Part shown: piece by piece, positions 1 through 6,604 of the stretch | How positions within the stretch are numbered: the stretch's first letter is position 1 | Layout: each line of letters begins with the position of its first letter | From: Caldifarciminota bacterium | GTDB lineage: Bacteria > Hydrothermota > Hydrothermia > UBA1063 > CAJXJZ01 | Direction of reading: 5' to 3' | DNA length: 7,175 nucleotides | Assembly (NCBI GenBank): GCA_027033555.1 | Contig: JALVLE010000393.1 | Location: 1 to 7,175 of the forward strand | The notes under the pieces: model-generated | What the model saw: only the letters and a program-made list of their open reading frames with translations | Told to the model about the DNA's origin: nothing | The model's database searches: none | Made by a program: the position numbers and the translations under genes

Positions 1-398
1 CTATAATCCCAATCAAAGTGGTGATACCACACGTATAATCCGTGTTCATTTTTTTCAAGCCGACTTGCAAGAAATTTTGAAGCGTTGATGAATTGTCTGC
101 AGGATTTTTTCTCCCCCTTTACGCAAAGATTGTAATGTCCAAGTCCAAATTGTGCTATTGCTATTGGATTGTATTGTTTCCCTATTGTGCCGTGGTAATT
201 GAGTAAAGGAATACCATTTTTATCAAAAGGACCCTGGTATCTGGCTTTGTAATAGAATTTTTGATAATAAGGACCAAGTTTATTGTAAGAGGCATCAGGG
301 TTTATTTCAGGCCTTCCATGCCAGAAAGATAGCTGGCTTTCTTTTTTTAATACGTAGGCACTTAAAATACGCTTTAAATAGTTTATTCGGTTTTTCAC
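1..398 (-). CDS. D-glucuronyl C5-epimerase-like protein (partial, 3' end beyond window)
   Basis: A GTG-initiated reading frame of 132 complete codons runs off the left edge, so only the N-terminal part is seen. Residues 62-90 match the C5-epimerase family (PF06662; eukaryotic GLCE): GIPLL followed by IGKQYNPIAIAQFGLGHYN parallels the GVPLS and YPIQIAQYGLSHY segments I recall from human GLCE. Other family-like stretches are SFWHGRPEIN (24-33), YYKARYQGPFD (49-59) and WYHHFDWDY (124-132). Known family members invert D-glucuronate to L-iduronate within a polymer, but the substrate here is unknown and any related uronate polymer is possible. The GTG overlaps the TGA of the upstream aminopeptidase as GTGA, and AAGGAG lies 11 nt before it, so translation is probably coupled. 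I see no signal peptide, so the visible part looks cytoplasmic. The catalytic region lies outside the window and cannot be judged. Confidence 0.8.
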   Translation of the reverse strand, partial: MKNRINYLKRILSAYVLKKESQLSFWHGRPEINPDASYNKLGPYYQKFYYKARYQGPFDKNGIPLLNYHGTIGKQYNPIAIAQFGLGHYNLCVKGEKKSCRQFINASKFLASRLEKNEHGLYVWYHHFDWDY

Positions 399-1447
399 CC
401 TTTAAAATACTCCTTAAGATTTAAAAGCACTTTTGTGGCAAGATTCAGTGTTGACTCAAAATCACTTGTACTAAGAAGAGAAGTGGGAGAGTGAATATTC
501 CTCACCGGCGTTGCGATAATAGCCACTTCTGTGTTTTTTATAGCATAGGCTCCACCATCTGTGCCACCCACTCCCGGCATTTTGTACTGGTATGGAATAT
601 TGTATTTTTCTGCTATACTTTCTATGAATGTGAGAAGCTTTCTTGATGGGATTACACTTTTGTCCATAAGGGTAAGTGCAGGGCCTTTTCCCATTTGTGT
701 AATCCTGTCTTTTTCGGCTACACCTTCAATATCTGTTGCAAGAGTTCCTTCAAATACGAGTACAAGGTCTGGATTATAATACTCTTTCACCACCTGGGCC
801 CCTCTCAAGCCTACTTCTTCCTGGGTCGCAAAGACAAATAACACGTTGTAAGGAAGTGAAACATCCTTTAGTGTTTCTATCAGGTACAGAAGCACGGCAC
901 ATCCCACTCTGTCATCAAAGGCTTTGCCCATCACTTTTCCATTGATAGTCCTTGCAGGATAATAGATCACTCCAGGCGTACCCTGATTAATACCCAAAGA
1001 AAGTACCTCTTTTTTTGAGTCTGCGCCTACATCAACCCATAAGTCTTTTAGTTTTAAGGGTTTCTGTCGCTCTTCTGGCGAAAGCACATGTGGCGGGAGT
1101 GTGGAAAATATGCCTTCTACAAATCCATTTTTAGTTTTAAAGGTGATTATGTGTCCTGGTAGGATTCGTTCATCGTAGCCACCGATTGGTACTACCTTTA
1201 TAAATCCTCTTTCTGAGATGTATTTTACCATGAAGCCAACTTCATCCATATGGGCGTCAAGAATAACGGTGTATTCTCCTTCGCCTTTTTTGTAAACGAT
1301 AAGGTTGCCTCTTTTATCCGTTTTGTACTCGTATCCTGTTTCTTTAACCTTATCTATAATATAACTTCTTACATCATCCTCAAAGCCCGCTGGCCCAAAA
1401 AGGTTTGAAAGTTCCATGAGTGTTTTTACAGAGTTCTTAATATCCAT
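395..1447 (-). CDS. M42 family metallo-aminopeptidase (glutamyl aminopeptidase / 'endoglucanase M' type)
   Basis: A 350-residue cytosolic aminopeptidase of the M42 family. These usually form dodecameric tetrahedral (TET) shells that trim peptides with two metal ions. Metal and catalytic motifs are complete: DAHMDEVGF (His66, Asp68), KAFDDRVG (the Asp178/Asp179 pair with the bridging ligand), ATQEEVGLRG (Glu210 as general base, Glu211 as ligand), VFEGTLATD (Glu233 at the position often held by Asp) and IHSPTS (His319). GGTDGGA (294-300) is also typical. Length is normal. The frame is open 24 codons further upstream to an ATG at 1519, but the start at 1447 is preferred: GGAGG lies 6 nt before it, the family begins with sequence like MDIKNSVKTLMELSNLFGPAG, and the extra residues would span the promoter. 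Substrate preference (Glu/Asp, Leu or Lys) cannot be read from sequence. It is the first gene of an operon with the epimerase-like gene. The older 'cellulase' label for this family is a misannotation. Confidence 0.95.
   Translation of the reverse strand: MDIKNSVKTLMELSNLFGPAGFEDDVRSYIIDKVKETGYEYKTDKRGNLIVYKKGEGEYTVILDAHMDEVGFMVKYISERGFIKVVPIGGYDERILPGHIITFKTKNGFVEGIFSTLPPHVLSPEERQKPLKLKDLWVDVGADSKKEVLSLGINQGTPGVIYYPARTINGKVMGKAFDDRVGCAVLLYLIETLKDVSLPYNVLFVFATQEEVGLRGAQVVKEYYNPDLVLVFEGTLATDIEGVAEKDRITQMGKGPALTLMDKSVIPSRKLLTFIESIAEKYNIPYQYKMPGVGGTDGGAYAIKNTEVAIIATPVRNIHSPTSLLSTSDFESTLNLATKVLLNLKEYFKG
410..415 (-). promoter_or_regulatory. Shine-Dalgarno site for the epimerase gene
   Basis: AAGGAG lies inside the last codons of the aminopeptidase gene, 11 nt before the GTG at 398. 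It supports GTG as the true start of a frame that has no usable ATG nearby. The spacing is slightly long, which fits re-initiation by ribosomes ending on the overlapping TGA. Confidence 0.65.
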
Positions 1448-1453
1448 TTTTTT

Positions 1454-1458
1454 CCTCC
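1454..1458 (-). promoter_or_regulatory. Shine-Dalgarno site deciding the aminopeptidase start
   Basis: GGAGG (in the context CTGGAGG) ends 6 nt before the ATG at 1447. This is the only strong ribosome-binding site directly next to a promoter in the window. It selects the shorter 350-residue product over the longer open frame. Confidence 0.85.
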
Positions 1459-1471
1459 AGGTATAAGTTAA

Positions 1472-1500
1472 ATTATAAAACAAAAAACTTGAAACCTGAA
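1472..1500 (-). promoter_or_regulatory. Promoter of the aminopeptidase-epimerase operon
   Basis: An exact -10 box TATAAT (1477 to 1472), followed by TTTAA, lies 24 nt before the ATG. A weak -35 candidate, TTCAGG (1500 to 1495), sits 17 bp further upstream and matches TTGACA at three of six positions. Transcription would begin near 1465, leaving a leader of about 18 nt that contains the GGAGG. Sequence match only. Confidence 0.6.
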
Positions 1501-1530
1501 TGAGAATGAAGATTTCCACATGTTTTCACT

Positions 1531-1536
1531 TATAAT
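1531..1536 (+). promoter_or_regulatory. -10 box of the ABC-class ATPase gene; predicted leaderless start
   Basis: An exact TATAAT, extended as TATAATTTAA, ends only 7 nt before the ATG at 1544. Transcription normally starts about 7 nt after a -10 box, so the mRNA would begin at or next to the A of ATG. There is no purine-rich Shine-Dalgarno sequence in the gap and no convincing -35 hexamer 16-18 bp upstream. Confidence 0.6.
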
Positions 1537-1543
1537 TTAAACC

Positions 1544-3241
1544 ATGCAGAAGCTAAGACAATTAATTTATAGAATTGATGGGAAGGGATATAAAGAATAC
1601 AAAGTTTTAAAGGGAAGATATGATTTTGGCAATTTTCTCCTCTTTATAGACCATGTACAGGGTGATCCCTTTGCATCACCTTCAAGGGTAAGGGTAAGAA
1701 TTCCATTTATTAAAACGGGTTACCCTGAAGAACTCTTTGACGGAAAAGAAAAAATCGTAGCAGGATGTGATTTTATTTTGAGAAAGGTTTACAGATATTT
1801 TAAACACGTTTCTGAAAAAGAAGGAAGTGGTAAAAGTGGTACACTCAGTGTATTAAAGCCTTCACATCTTGTGTTGCGTCAGAGCGCTGTAGTCATTAAT
1901 GGGCAAAATCTTGAAGTCAGGTTTTTAGTGGGATTGCCAGCGTTCGGCAGGAAAATAAACGGGAAAGGTGCACTCAGGATCTTTTTTGATAAAATACCGG
2001 GCATGGTGAAAGATACACTGTATTTTAAACCCGGTGACTATGATAGCCTGAAGGCGCATGTTTTTCTAAAAGAAGATCAGACTTATCTCAGAGAAAAACT
2101 AAGCACCAATGACCTTGTTGCTTTTATTGCTAACGGCTCCGTTTTGCCCAGGGAAAGCGGGGTGAGTGAAAGGCCTCTTAAAGGAGCCATACCATTTAAA
2201 TCACCAGAAGAACTTGAGGTGTCCTTTGATTTGCCTCATTTCGGGGTAGTTAAAGGAATGGGGATAAGAAAAGGAATTACTCTTATTACAGGTGGGGGAT
2301 ACCATGGTAAATCCACAGTACTTACAGCAATTATGGAGGGGATTTATGATCATGTGTTAGGGGACGGAAGAGAGCTGGTTATTTCCATTAAAGATACTCA
2401 TTATATTCGGGCAGAGGATGGAAGGCGCATAGAAAAAGTGAATATCAGCCCTTTTATTAATAACCTTCCAATGGGGATTGATACAACTTCTTTTTCAACA
2501 GACAATGCGTCTGGTTCCACCTCTCAGGCTGCCAATATACAAGAGGTCATTGAGATTGGTGCAAAGGTGCTCCTACTTGATGAGGATACATCGGCCACCA
2601 ATTTTATGATACGGGACAGAAGAATGCAGGAACTTATAAGCAAGGATAAAGAACCCATTACACCTTTTATTGACAGGGCACGTGAGCTCTATGAGAGATA
2701 TGGGATCTCAACAATTCTCATTGCTGGTGGAATTGGTGATTACCTTGATATAGCTGATACTGTAATACAAATGGACACATTTGAGCCTTATGATGTAACA
2801 ACAAAGGCTTACGAGATTGCCCGAAAATTTCCTTCACACAGGAAAGATGAGGGGGCTGTAAGTCCTTACTCTGTATATATGCGCATACCCCAGAGAGAGA
2901 GTATTGATCCTCACAAAGGAAAAAAGGACTTTAAGATAGATGCACCCCGGAACAGGATAATTCTCTTTGGATACAATGAGATAGACCTTATGAAGGTCCC
3001 GGAGGTACTATTAAAGGAGCAAACAAGAACCCTTGGATATATGTTACTCTACCTTTTAAAAAAAGGACACATTGATAATAAAAGCTCAATGCGGGATCTG
3101 AAAAGAATACTTGATGATATAGACCTTTCTGAACTCAGCCCATTTTTATATCCTTATGGAGATTTCTGTGAGGTCCGGGCAGATGAGGCCATAAAGGCTT
3201 TAAATCGCTTGAGAACATTGAAAGTTAAACAGAAGTTCTAA
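1544..3241 (+). CDS. ATPase of the ABC class (COG3044 / PF09818-like), function unknown
   Basis: A 565-residue soluble protein of the uncharacterised 'ATPase of the ABC class' family, with full family length. Residues 92-135 hold the N-terminal block: EGSGKSGTLSV, then LRQSAVVINGQNLEVRF and VGLPAFGRKI. The ATPase core has Walker A GGGYHGKST (250-258), a serine-rich signature-like stretch SGSTSQAANIQE (323-334), and Walker B VLLLDEDTSATNFMIRD (342-358) with Asp346 and probable catalytic Glu347. It is not a transporter subunit: it has no membrane segments and no permease partner nearby. From memory, the trypanosome RNA-editing factor MRB1590 belongs to this family and binds RNA, so a nucleic-acid role is possible but unproven in bacteria. 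The start at 1544 fits family N-termini and the adjacent TATAAT. Its 3' end overlaps the convergent glycosyltransferase gene by 17 bp. Confidence 0.9.
   Translation: MQKLRQLIYRIDGKGYKEYKVLKGRYDFGNFLLFIDHVQGDPFASPSRVRVRIPFIKTGYPEELFDGKEKIVAGCDFILRKVYRYFKHVSEKEGSGKSGTLSVLKPSHLVLRQSAVVINGQNLEVRFLVGLPAFGRKINGKGALRIFFDKIPGMVKDTLYFKPGDYDSLKAHVFLKEDQTYLREKLSTNDLVAFIANGSVLPRESGVSERPLKGAIPFKSPEELEVSFDLPHFGVVKGMGIRKGITLITGGGYHGKSTVLTAIMEGIYDHVLGDGRELVISIKDTHYIRAEDGRRIEKVNISPFINNLPMGIDTTSFSTDNASGSTSQAANIQEVIEIGAKVLLLDEDTSATNFMIRDRRMQELISKDKEPITPFIDRARELYERYGISTILIAGGIGDYLDIADTVIQMDTFEPYDVTTKAYEIARKFPSHRKDEGAVSPYSVYMRIPQRESIDPHKGKKDFKIDAPRNRIILFGYNEIDLMKVPEVLLKEQTRTLGYMLLYLLKKGHIDNKSSMRDLKRILDDIDLSELSPFLYPYGDFCEVRADEAIKALNRLRTLKVKQKF
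3225..3241. other. Convergent 17-bp overlap of two gene ends
   Basis: The ATPase gene ends with TAA at 3239-3241 (plus) and the glycosyltransferase gene ends with TAA at 3227-3225 (minus), so the last codons of each are encoded on opposite strands of the same DNA. No GC-rich hairpin followed by a T run is visible on either side, so the two transcripts probably overlap as antisense RNAs. Confidence 0.9.
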
Positions 3242-4397
3242 GTTGCTCGTTTCTCACAGGTGAGTACATAGCAAAAAGGCTCATATAGTATTCTTCTGTC
3301 CTCTTTGCTATTTTTTCCCATGAAAGATTTTCTTTTACATAAAAGAGCGCCCTCTGAGCCACTTTTAAAATGGTATCTGGATTATTCATTGCGAATAAGA
3401 GAACTTTTCTGAGCTCTTTCTCATTTTCTTTTTCAAAAATAAGCCCCAATTTGCCATTTTTAAGGGTTTCTATATATCCCTCAACGGAAGATGCAATGAT
3501 AGGCAGGCCGCTTGCCATTGCCTCAAGAAGGATTATCCCAAAGCTTTCACCTTTTATTGATGGGGCAACCAGAATGTCTGCTGTTCTATAATATTCAGCA
3601 AGTGTCCTTGGGGAAACCTTTCCCGGGAAAATTGCATTTATACCCATTTTCTTTGCCATAGCCTTGTATTTATTAACCAGTGGACCAGAACCTACTGCTA
3701 TAAGACGAATTTGCCCTTGCATGCCTTTTAGGGCATGTAAAAGAATGTCAAGACCTTTTCTGGGTTCCATTCTTCCGACAAATAAAATATTGTAGTGACC
3801 ATCCGCAAGGTGGTCTATTTTTCTACCAAAAGGAGTGAATCTCCGTGTGTCCACTCCATTAGGGATAATAACCATATTTGGTATGTTAAAGTGTTTTTCA
3901 ATTGTTAGCTTTGCAGATACAGATACTGAAATACCTCCGTGAAGGTTTGAAAAAGCATGCTTAAGAAGGGGTTTGAAGAGTGTGTACCCAAATGACTTTT
4001 TATGTTGAGCATGAAAAGTTGCCACCTTTATGGAAGATGCGTTTTTTTGACATTTAGCAAGGGCTGAGAAAAATGGAAGTGTGGGAACAGGGGCTCCCTG
4101 AATATGGATTATGTCAAAAGGATTGGTTTTAAGAAACTGTCTTAATCTCCATATACTTAGTGGAGTATAAGTAAAAGCAACAAGAGAACCATTTGCAGGG
4201 AAGAATGTTGCTTTGCCTATGCGTAGAATTTCAAATCGGGGAGCTGAAGGCAATGGAATAAAGTCAGAAGAAGGATACACGGGTGCTATTACATATACTT
4301 TGTGCCTTTTTGAAAGCTCGTTGGCAAGATAAAAAGTATGTTCGGCTATACCACCTGTGTATGGGTAAAAATGCTCTGTGATGAACACAATCCGCAT
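3225..4397 (-). CDS. GT4 family glycosyltransferase, PimA-like
   Basis: A 390-residue GT-B fold glycosyltransferase of family GT4, expected to be cytoplasmic or peripheral on the inner membrane. The N-terminal acceptor domain opens with MRIVFITEHFYPYTGGIAEH; the GG at 15-16 is the usual nucleotide-sugar loop. The C-terminal donor domain has NILFVGRMEPRKG (203-215), with Arg209 and Lys214 for the sugar phosphate, and the EX7E motif in GESFGIILLEAMASG (283-297), Glu284 and Glu292. Several stretches resemble actinobacterial phosphatidylinositol mannosyltransferase PimA: the ANGS turn (68-71), KVATFH (124-129), IIPNGVD (177-183), and the EPRKG and GESFG contexts. A GDP-mannose donor and a lipid acceptor are therefore plausible, but GT4 specificity cannot be read reliably. 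The gene stands alone between a divergent permease gene and a convergent ATPase gene. The last 15 or so residues look like a variable tail. Confidence 0.92.
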   Translation of the reverse strand: MRIVFITEHFYPYTGGIAEHTFYLANELSKRHKVYVIAPVYPSSDFIPLPSAPRFEILRIGKATFFPANGSLVAFTYTPLSIWRLRQFLKTNPFDIIHIQGAPVPTLPFFSALAKCQKNASSIKVATFHAQHKKSFGYTLFKPLLKHAFSNLHGGISVSVSAKLTIEKHFNIPNMVIIPNGVDTRRFTPFGRKIDHLADGHYNILFVGRMEPRKGLDILLHALKGMQGQIRLIAVGSGPLVNKYKAMAKKMGINAIFPGKVSPRTLAEYYRTADILVAPSIKGESFGIILLEAMASGLPIIASSVEGYIETLKNGKLGLIFEKENEKELRKVLLFAMNNPDTILKVAQRALFYVKENLSWEKIAKRTEEYYMSLFAMYSPVRNEQLRTSV

Positions 4398-4408
4398 AGA
4401 CAGGATAA

Positions 4409-4414
4409 ATTATA
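4409..4414 (-). promoter_or_regulatory. -10 box of the glycosyltransferase gene; nearly leaderless
   Basis: An exact TATAAT (4414 to 4409), extended as TATAATTTA, lies 11 nt before the ATG at 4397. The predicted transcription start leaves a 5' leader of only about 4-5 nt. No Shine-Dalgarno sequence is present in the gap, which reads TTATCCTGTCT. No clear -35 hexamer is seen. Confidence 0.55.
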
Positions 4415-4491
4415 CAATATTCCCCTGGTAATCTGTAATATTCAAAATACAACATTGGGACTTCTTACTTCCCCAACCGTTTTGCAGAATT

Positions 4492-4497
4492 TATAAT
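4492..4497 (+). promoter_or_regulatory. -10 box of the LptF/LptG gene; predicted leaderless GTG start
   Basis: An exact TATAAT, extended as TATAATTTAA, ends 6 nt before the GTG at 4504. There is no Shine-Dalgarno sequence and no good -35 at 17 bp (TTCCCC at 4469-4474). The geometry supports GTG at 4504 as the true start, because the transcript would begin within a base or two of it. Confidence 0.6.
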
Positions 4498-4503
4498 TTA
4501 ATC

Positions 4504-5580
4504 GTGAAGAAGCTCCAGTGGTATGTTTTAAAGAGGTTTTTGATATTTCTCGGCCTGTTCACGCTGGGCGCGATGTTTATTTTTGTTGTTGTTAATTTCT
4601 TTGAGCGTCTTGACCAGTTCGTTTCCCATAAGGCAGCGTTCCATGTTATTGTGAAATATTATGTGTTTCAGCTGGGATATATTTTTAATCTAATGTTCCC
4701 AGTTGCTCATTTACTGGCTCTGTTTTTGTCTTTGGGCGAGCTTGCTATGAAGAATGAAATACTTGCCATAAGGGCAGCGGGAATAAGTCTTAAAAGGGTG
4801 TTTATTCCGCTGCTGGTCTTTGGATTTTTTTCCTCCATACTGGATTTGTTCGTGGCAGAAGTGCTTGGTTATCCGGGTTATCAAAAGTCAGAGAGGGTAA
4901 TGCGTGTGGAGGTACAGAAAAGAAAGCCCATTTTTGGCAGGATAAGTGGCGAGAATATCAGTTTTTTCTGGAAAAACAGGCTGTATTATTTTGGGTATAT
5001 CAACCGAATAAGAAATATTGGGAGTAAAATCACCATTATTGAATTTGAAGGAGACTCAATAAAGAGGCAGATAACAGCAAAAAACGGTTATTTCAACGGA
5101 AAATACTGGGTTTTAAAGGATGGGACAGAGAGGAGAGTAGGGCTTAAAAAGGATACTCTGATTTTCTTCAGAAAAAGGCCATATCCTGAATTTAACATTA
5201 CCCCCTTTGAATTTCTCAAAAAGAGGAGCAGGCTCATATACACACCTGCTAAAGAATTGAAAGAGGTTATTGACAAAAAGAAAAAGGCAGGACTTGATTA
5301 TACTGCGGAGCTTGCAGAGTACCTCTCACGCTTTGCCTTTCCCTTTTCCTGCTTTGTGATGCTCTTTTTTGGTATTCCCCTTGCCTCTTCAATGAGAGGA
5401 AAGGCAAAGGCAACGGCTTTTGGACTTGCCCTCTCGCTTGCATTTTTGTACTGGGGAATGTTTCAGGGAATAAAACTTGCAGGCTCGCTTGGGAAAATTA
5501 ATCCCTATCTTTCTGCATGGCTCACGAATATTATATTTTTCGTGCCTTCTTTATACATGTATTTCAGAATTGACGATTGA
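4504..5580 (+). CDS. lptF/lptG: LptF/LptG family LPS export permease (YjgP/YjgQ)
   Basis: A 358-residue inner-membrane protein with the standard LptF/LptG layout: three N-terminal membrane segments (about 10-31, 55-77 and 97-120), a periplasmic beta-rich domain (about 125-245) and three C-terminal segments (about 276-295, 303-326 and 336-354). The cytoplasmic coupling region LGELAMKNEILAIRAAGIS (77-95) is the family hallmark, and FAFPFSCFVMLFFGIPLA (277-294) is the usual fourth segment. In the Lpt system, LptF and LptG pair with the LptB ATPase to extract LPS from the inner membrane and pass it to LptC and LptA. Only one such gene is present, and I cannot tell LptF from LptG, so the partner and LptB should lie elsewhere. 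GTG is taken as start because the next in-frame ATG (residue 24) would cut the first membrane segment and because the -10 box lies just upstream. The 3' end overlaps lpxK by 17 bp. Confidence 0.93.
   Translation: MKKLQWYVLKRFLIFLGLFTLGAMFIFVVVNFFERLDQFVSHKAAFHVIVKYYVFQLGYIFNLMFPVAHLLALFLSLGELAMKNEILAIRAAGISLKRVFIPLLVFGFFSSILDLFVAEVLGYPGYQKSERVMRVEVQKRKPIFGRISGENISFFWKNRLYYFGYINRIRNIGSKITIIEFEGDSIKRQITAKNGYFNGKYWVLKDGTERRVGLKKDTLIFFRKRPYPEFNITPFEFLKKRSRLIYTPAKELKEVIDKKKKAGLDYTAELAEYLSRFAFPFSCFVMLFFGIPLASSMRGKAKATAFGLALSLAFLYWGMFQGIKLAGSLGKINPYLSAWLTNIIFFVPSLYMYFRIDD
5564..5580. other. Convergent 17-bp overlap of lptF/lptG and lpxK ends
   Basis: The permease gene stops with TGA at 5578-5580 (plus) and lpxK stops with TGA at 5566-5564 (minus). 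The overlap has the same length as the one at 3225-3241. No intrinsic terminator is visible around it. Confidence 0.9.
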
Positions 5581-6502
5581 GCCTTTCTAAAGTCTGCTTG
5601 AAGAAATCCTCTTCATTAATGATTGTTAAGTCAATCCTTAGGTATAGAAACTTCTCCCTGTATGCCTCGGGTATTCTATAAAAATCCTTTTCAGTGGTGA
5701 TTATTGGGGCGGGCTTTTTTGAAAGTTCTCCTAAAAAACCTTCTTTAAAAAAGGTGTGGTCTAAAAAAGAGTGGTGTTTTAAAACCCTGATGCTTAATTT
5801 ATTTTCAATTATCTCTTTAAATTCACTGTTTTTTGCAATTGCTGAGAGCAATATAGCCTCTTTAATTTCTTTTATAGGCACTTTTTCGTCTTCTTTGTTA
5901 TAAATACCTTTTATTTCATAATACGCTGAAAAAGTGGGTTTTCCCATAAATTCCCTTACGTCTTCAGGCTGGTTGAATCTGAAATTTACAATCACAATGT
6001 CTGCTCGCTTCAATGCGGATAGGGGTTCTCTCAGTCTGCCAAAGGGGAATACATGACCACCGTTTTTGTATAATTTGTCTGTTATAAGCGCAATATCCAC
6101 ATCCCTTTTCAACCTGAAGTACTGAAATCCATCGTCAAGTACAAAAACTGTGTTTACCTGTGGTTTTATTGCTTTAATCACCTCTTCTCTCTTTCTATTG
6201 ACATACACGGGCACATTCGTTCTTTTAAATATCATATAAGGCTCATCACCGCACTCTTTCGCAGAGAGCGTATTTGTTGTGATACACGGCTTTTTTATTT
6301 TTCTCCTGTAGCCCCGTGAGAGTATAACAGGGCTATATCCTTTGTTTTTCAGGTATTCTGCAATCTTTACAACAAGCGGTGTTTTGCCTGTCCCACCCAT
6401 TTCTATATTGCCTATTGAAAGGGTTTTGCCTATTTTAACGCTACGGGTAAATCGCCTTTTTGCCCAAACTCCCCAGTAATAAGGTGATAAAAGATAAAGC
6501 AT
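5564..6502 (-). CDS. lpxK: Tetraacyldisaccharide 4'-kinase LpxK
   Basis: LpxK phosphorylates the 4' position of tetraacyldisaccharide-1-phosphate, using ATP, to give lipid IVA at the cytoplasmic face of the inner membrane. The 312 residues are close to the usual 310-340. Motifs in order: a short hydrophobic N-terminus (MLYLLSPYYWGVW), likely for membrane contact; the P-loop IGNIEMGGTGKTP (30-42); LSRGYRR (61-67); GDEPYMI (85-91); Walker B-like VFVLDDGFQYFRL (119-131) with Asp123/Asp124; PFGRLREPLSAL (153-164); HHSFLDHTFF (243-252); and TTEKDFYRIP (269-278). All key family blocks are present. ATG at 6502 is chosen because a TATAAT lies 6 nt upstream and no other ATG or ribosome-binding site is available. 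Its presence shows that the organism makes a lipid A-type outer membrane. The other lpx genes are not in the window. It diverges from pyrG and converges on the LPS export permease. Confidence 0.96.
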   Translation of the reverse strand: MLYLLSPYYWGVWAKRRFTRSVKIGKTLSIGNIEMGGTGKTPLVVKIAEYLKNKGYSPVILSRGYRRKIKKPCITTNTLSAKECGDEPYMIFKRTNVPVYVNRKREEVIKAIKPQVNTVFVLDDGFQYFRLKRDVDIALITDKLYKNGGHVFPFGRLREPLSALKRADIVIVNFRFNQPEDVREFMGKPTFSAYYEIKGIYNKEDEKVPIKEIKEAILLSAIAKNSEFKEIIENKLSIRVLKHHSFLDHTFFKEGFLGELSKKPAPIITTEKDFYRIPEAYREKFLYLRIDLTIINEEDFFKQTLERLNRQF

Positions 6503-6508
6503 GAGAAA

Positions 6509-6514
6509 ATTATA
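6509..6514 (-). promoter_or_regulatory. -10 box of lpxK; predicted leaderless start
   Basis: An exact TATAAT (6514 to 6509), followed by TTTCTC, ends 6 nt before the ATG of lpxK. The transcript should start at or beside the ATG, and no Shine-Dalgarno sequence exists. I see no good -35 at 16-18 bp. Confidence 0.6.
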
Positions 6515-6539
6515 AAACTAAAAAGAAGCTCAGAGGAGG

Positions 6540-6545
6540 ATTATA
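6540..6545 (-). promoter_or_regulatory. Possible second, upstream -10 box for lpxK
   Basis: A second exact TATAAT (6545 to 6540) lies 37 nt before the lpxK ATG in the same direction. It is followed by CCTCCTCTGAG rather than the TTTA seen at the other promoters, and its nearest -35-like hexamer (TTGCGT, 13 bp away) is badly spaced. It could give a longer leader, but may be chance in AT-rich DNA. Confidence 0.25.
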
Positions 6546-6604
6546 AAAGTTCTTGGGAACGCAAGAGGTAGAATTTAAATGATTTTGATGTATTACTATA
6601 ACAT

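Noticed and set aside
561..945. Plus-strand open frames across the aminopeptidase gene
   Set aside because: They are antisense to well-conserved M42 motifs, lack ribosome-binding sites and give unrecognisable proteins. Similar shadows at 3370-3591, 5088-5276 and 5694-5903 were dropped for the same reason.
1448..1519. Longer N-terminus for the M42 aminopeptidase starting at 1519
   Set aside because: The 24 extra residues cover the TATAAT promoter and the GGAGG site, are unlike the family N-terminus, and have no ribosome-binding site of their own. The start at 1447 explains all signals.
3253..3264. Inverted repeat CTCAC/GTGAG just after the ATPase stop, as a terminator
   Set aside because: The stem is only 4-5 bp with a 2-4 nt loop, no T run follows on either strand, and it lies inside the coding end of the glycosyltransferase gene.
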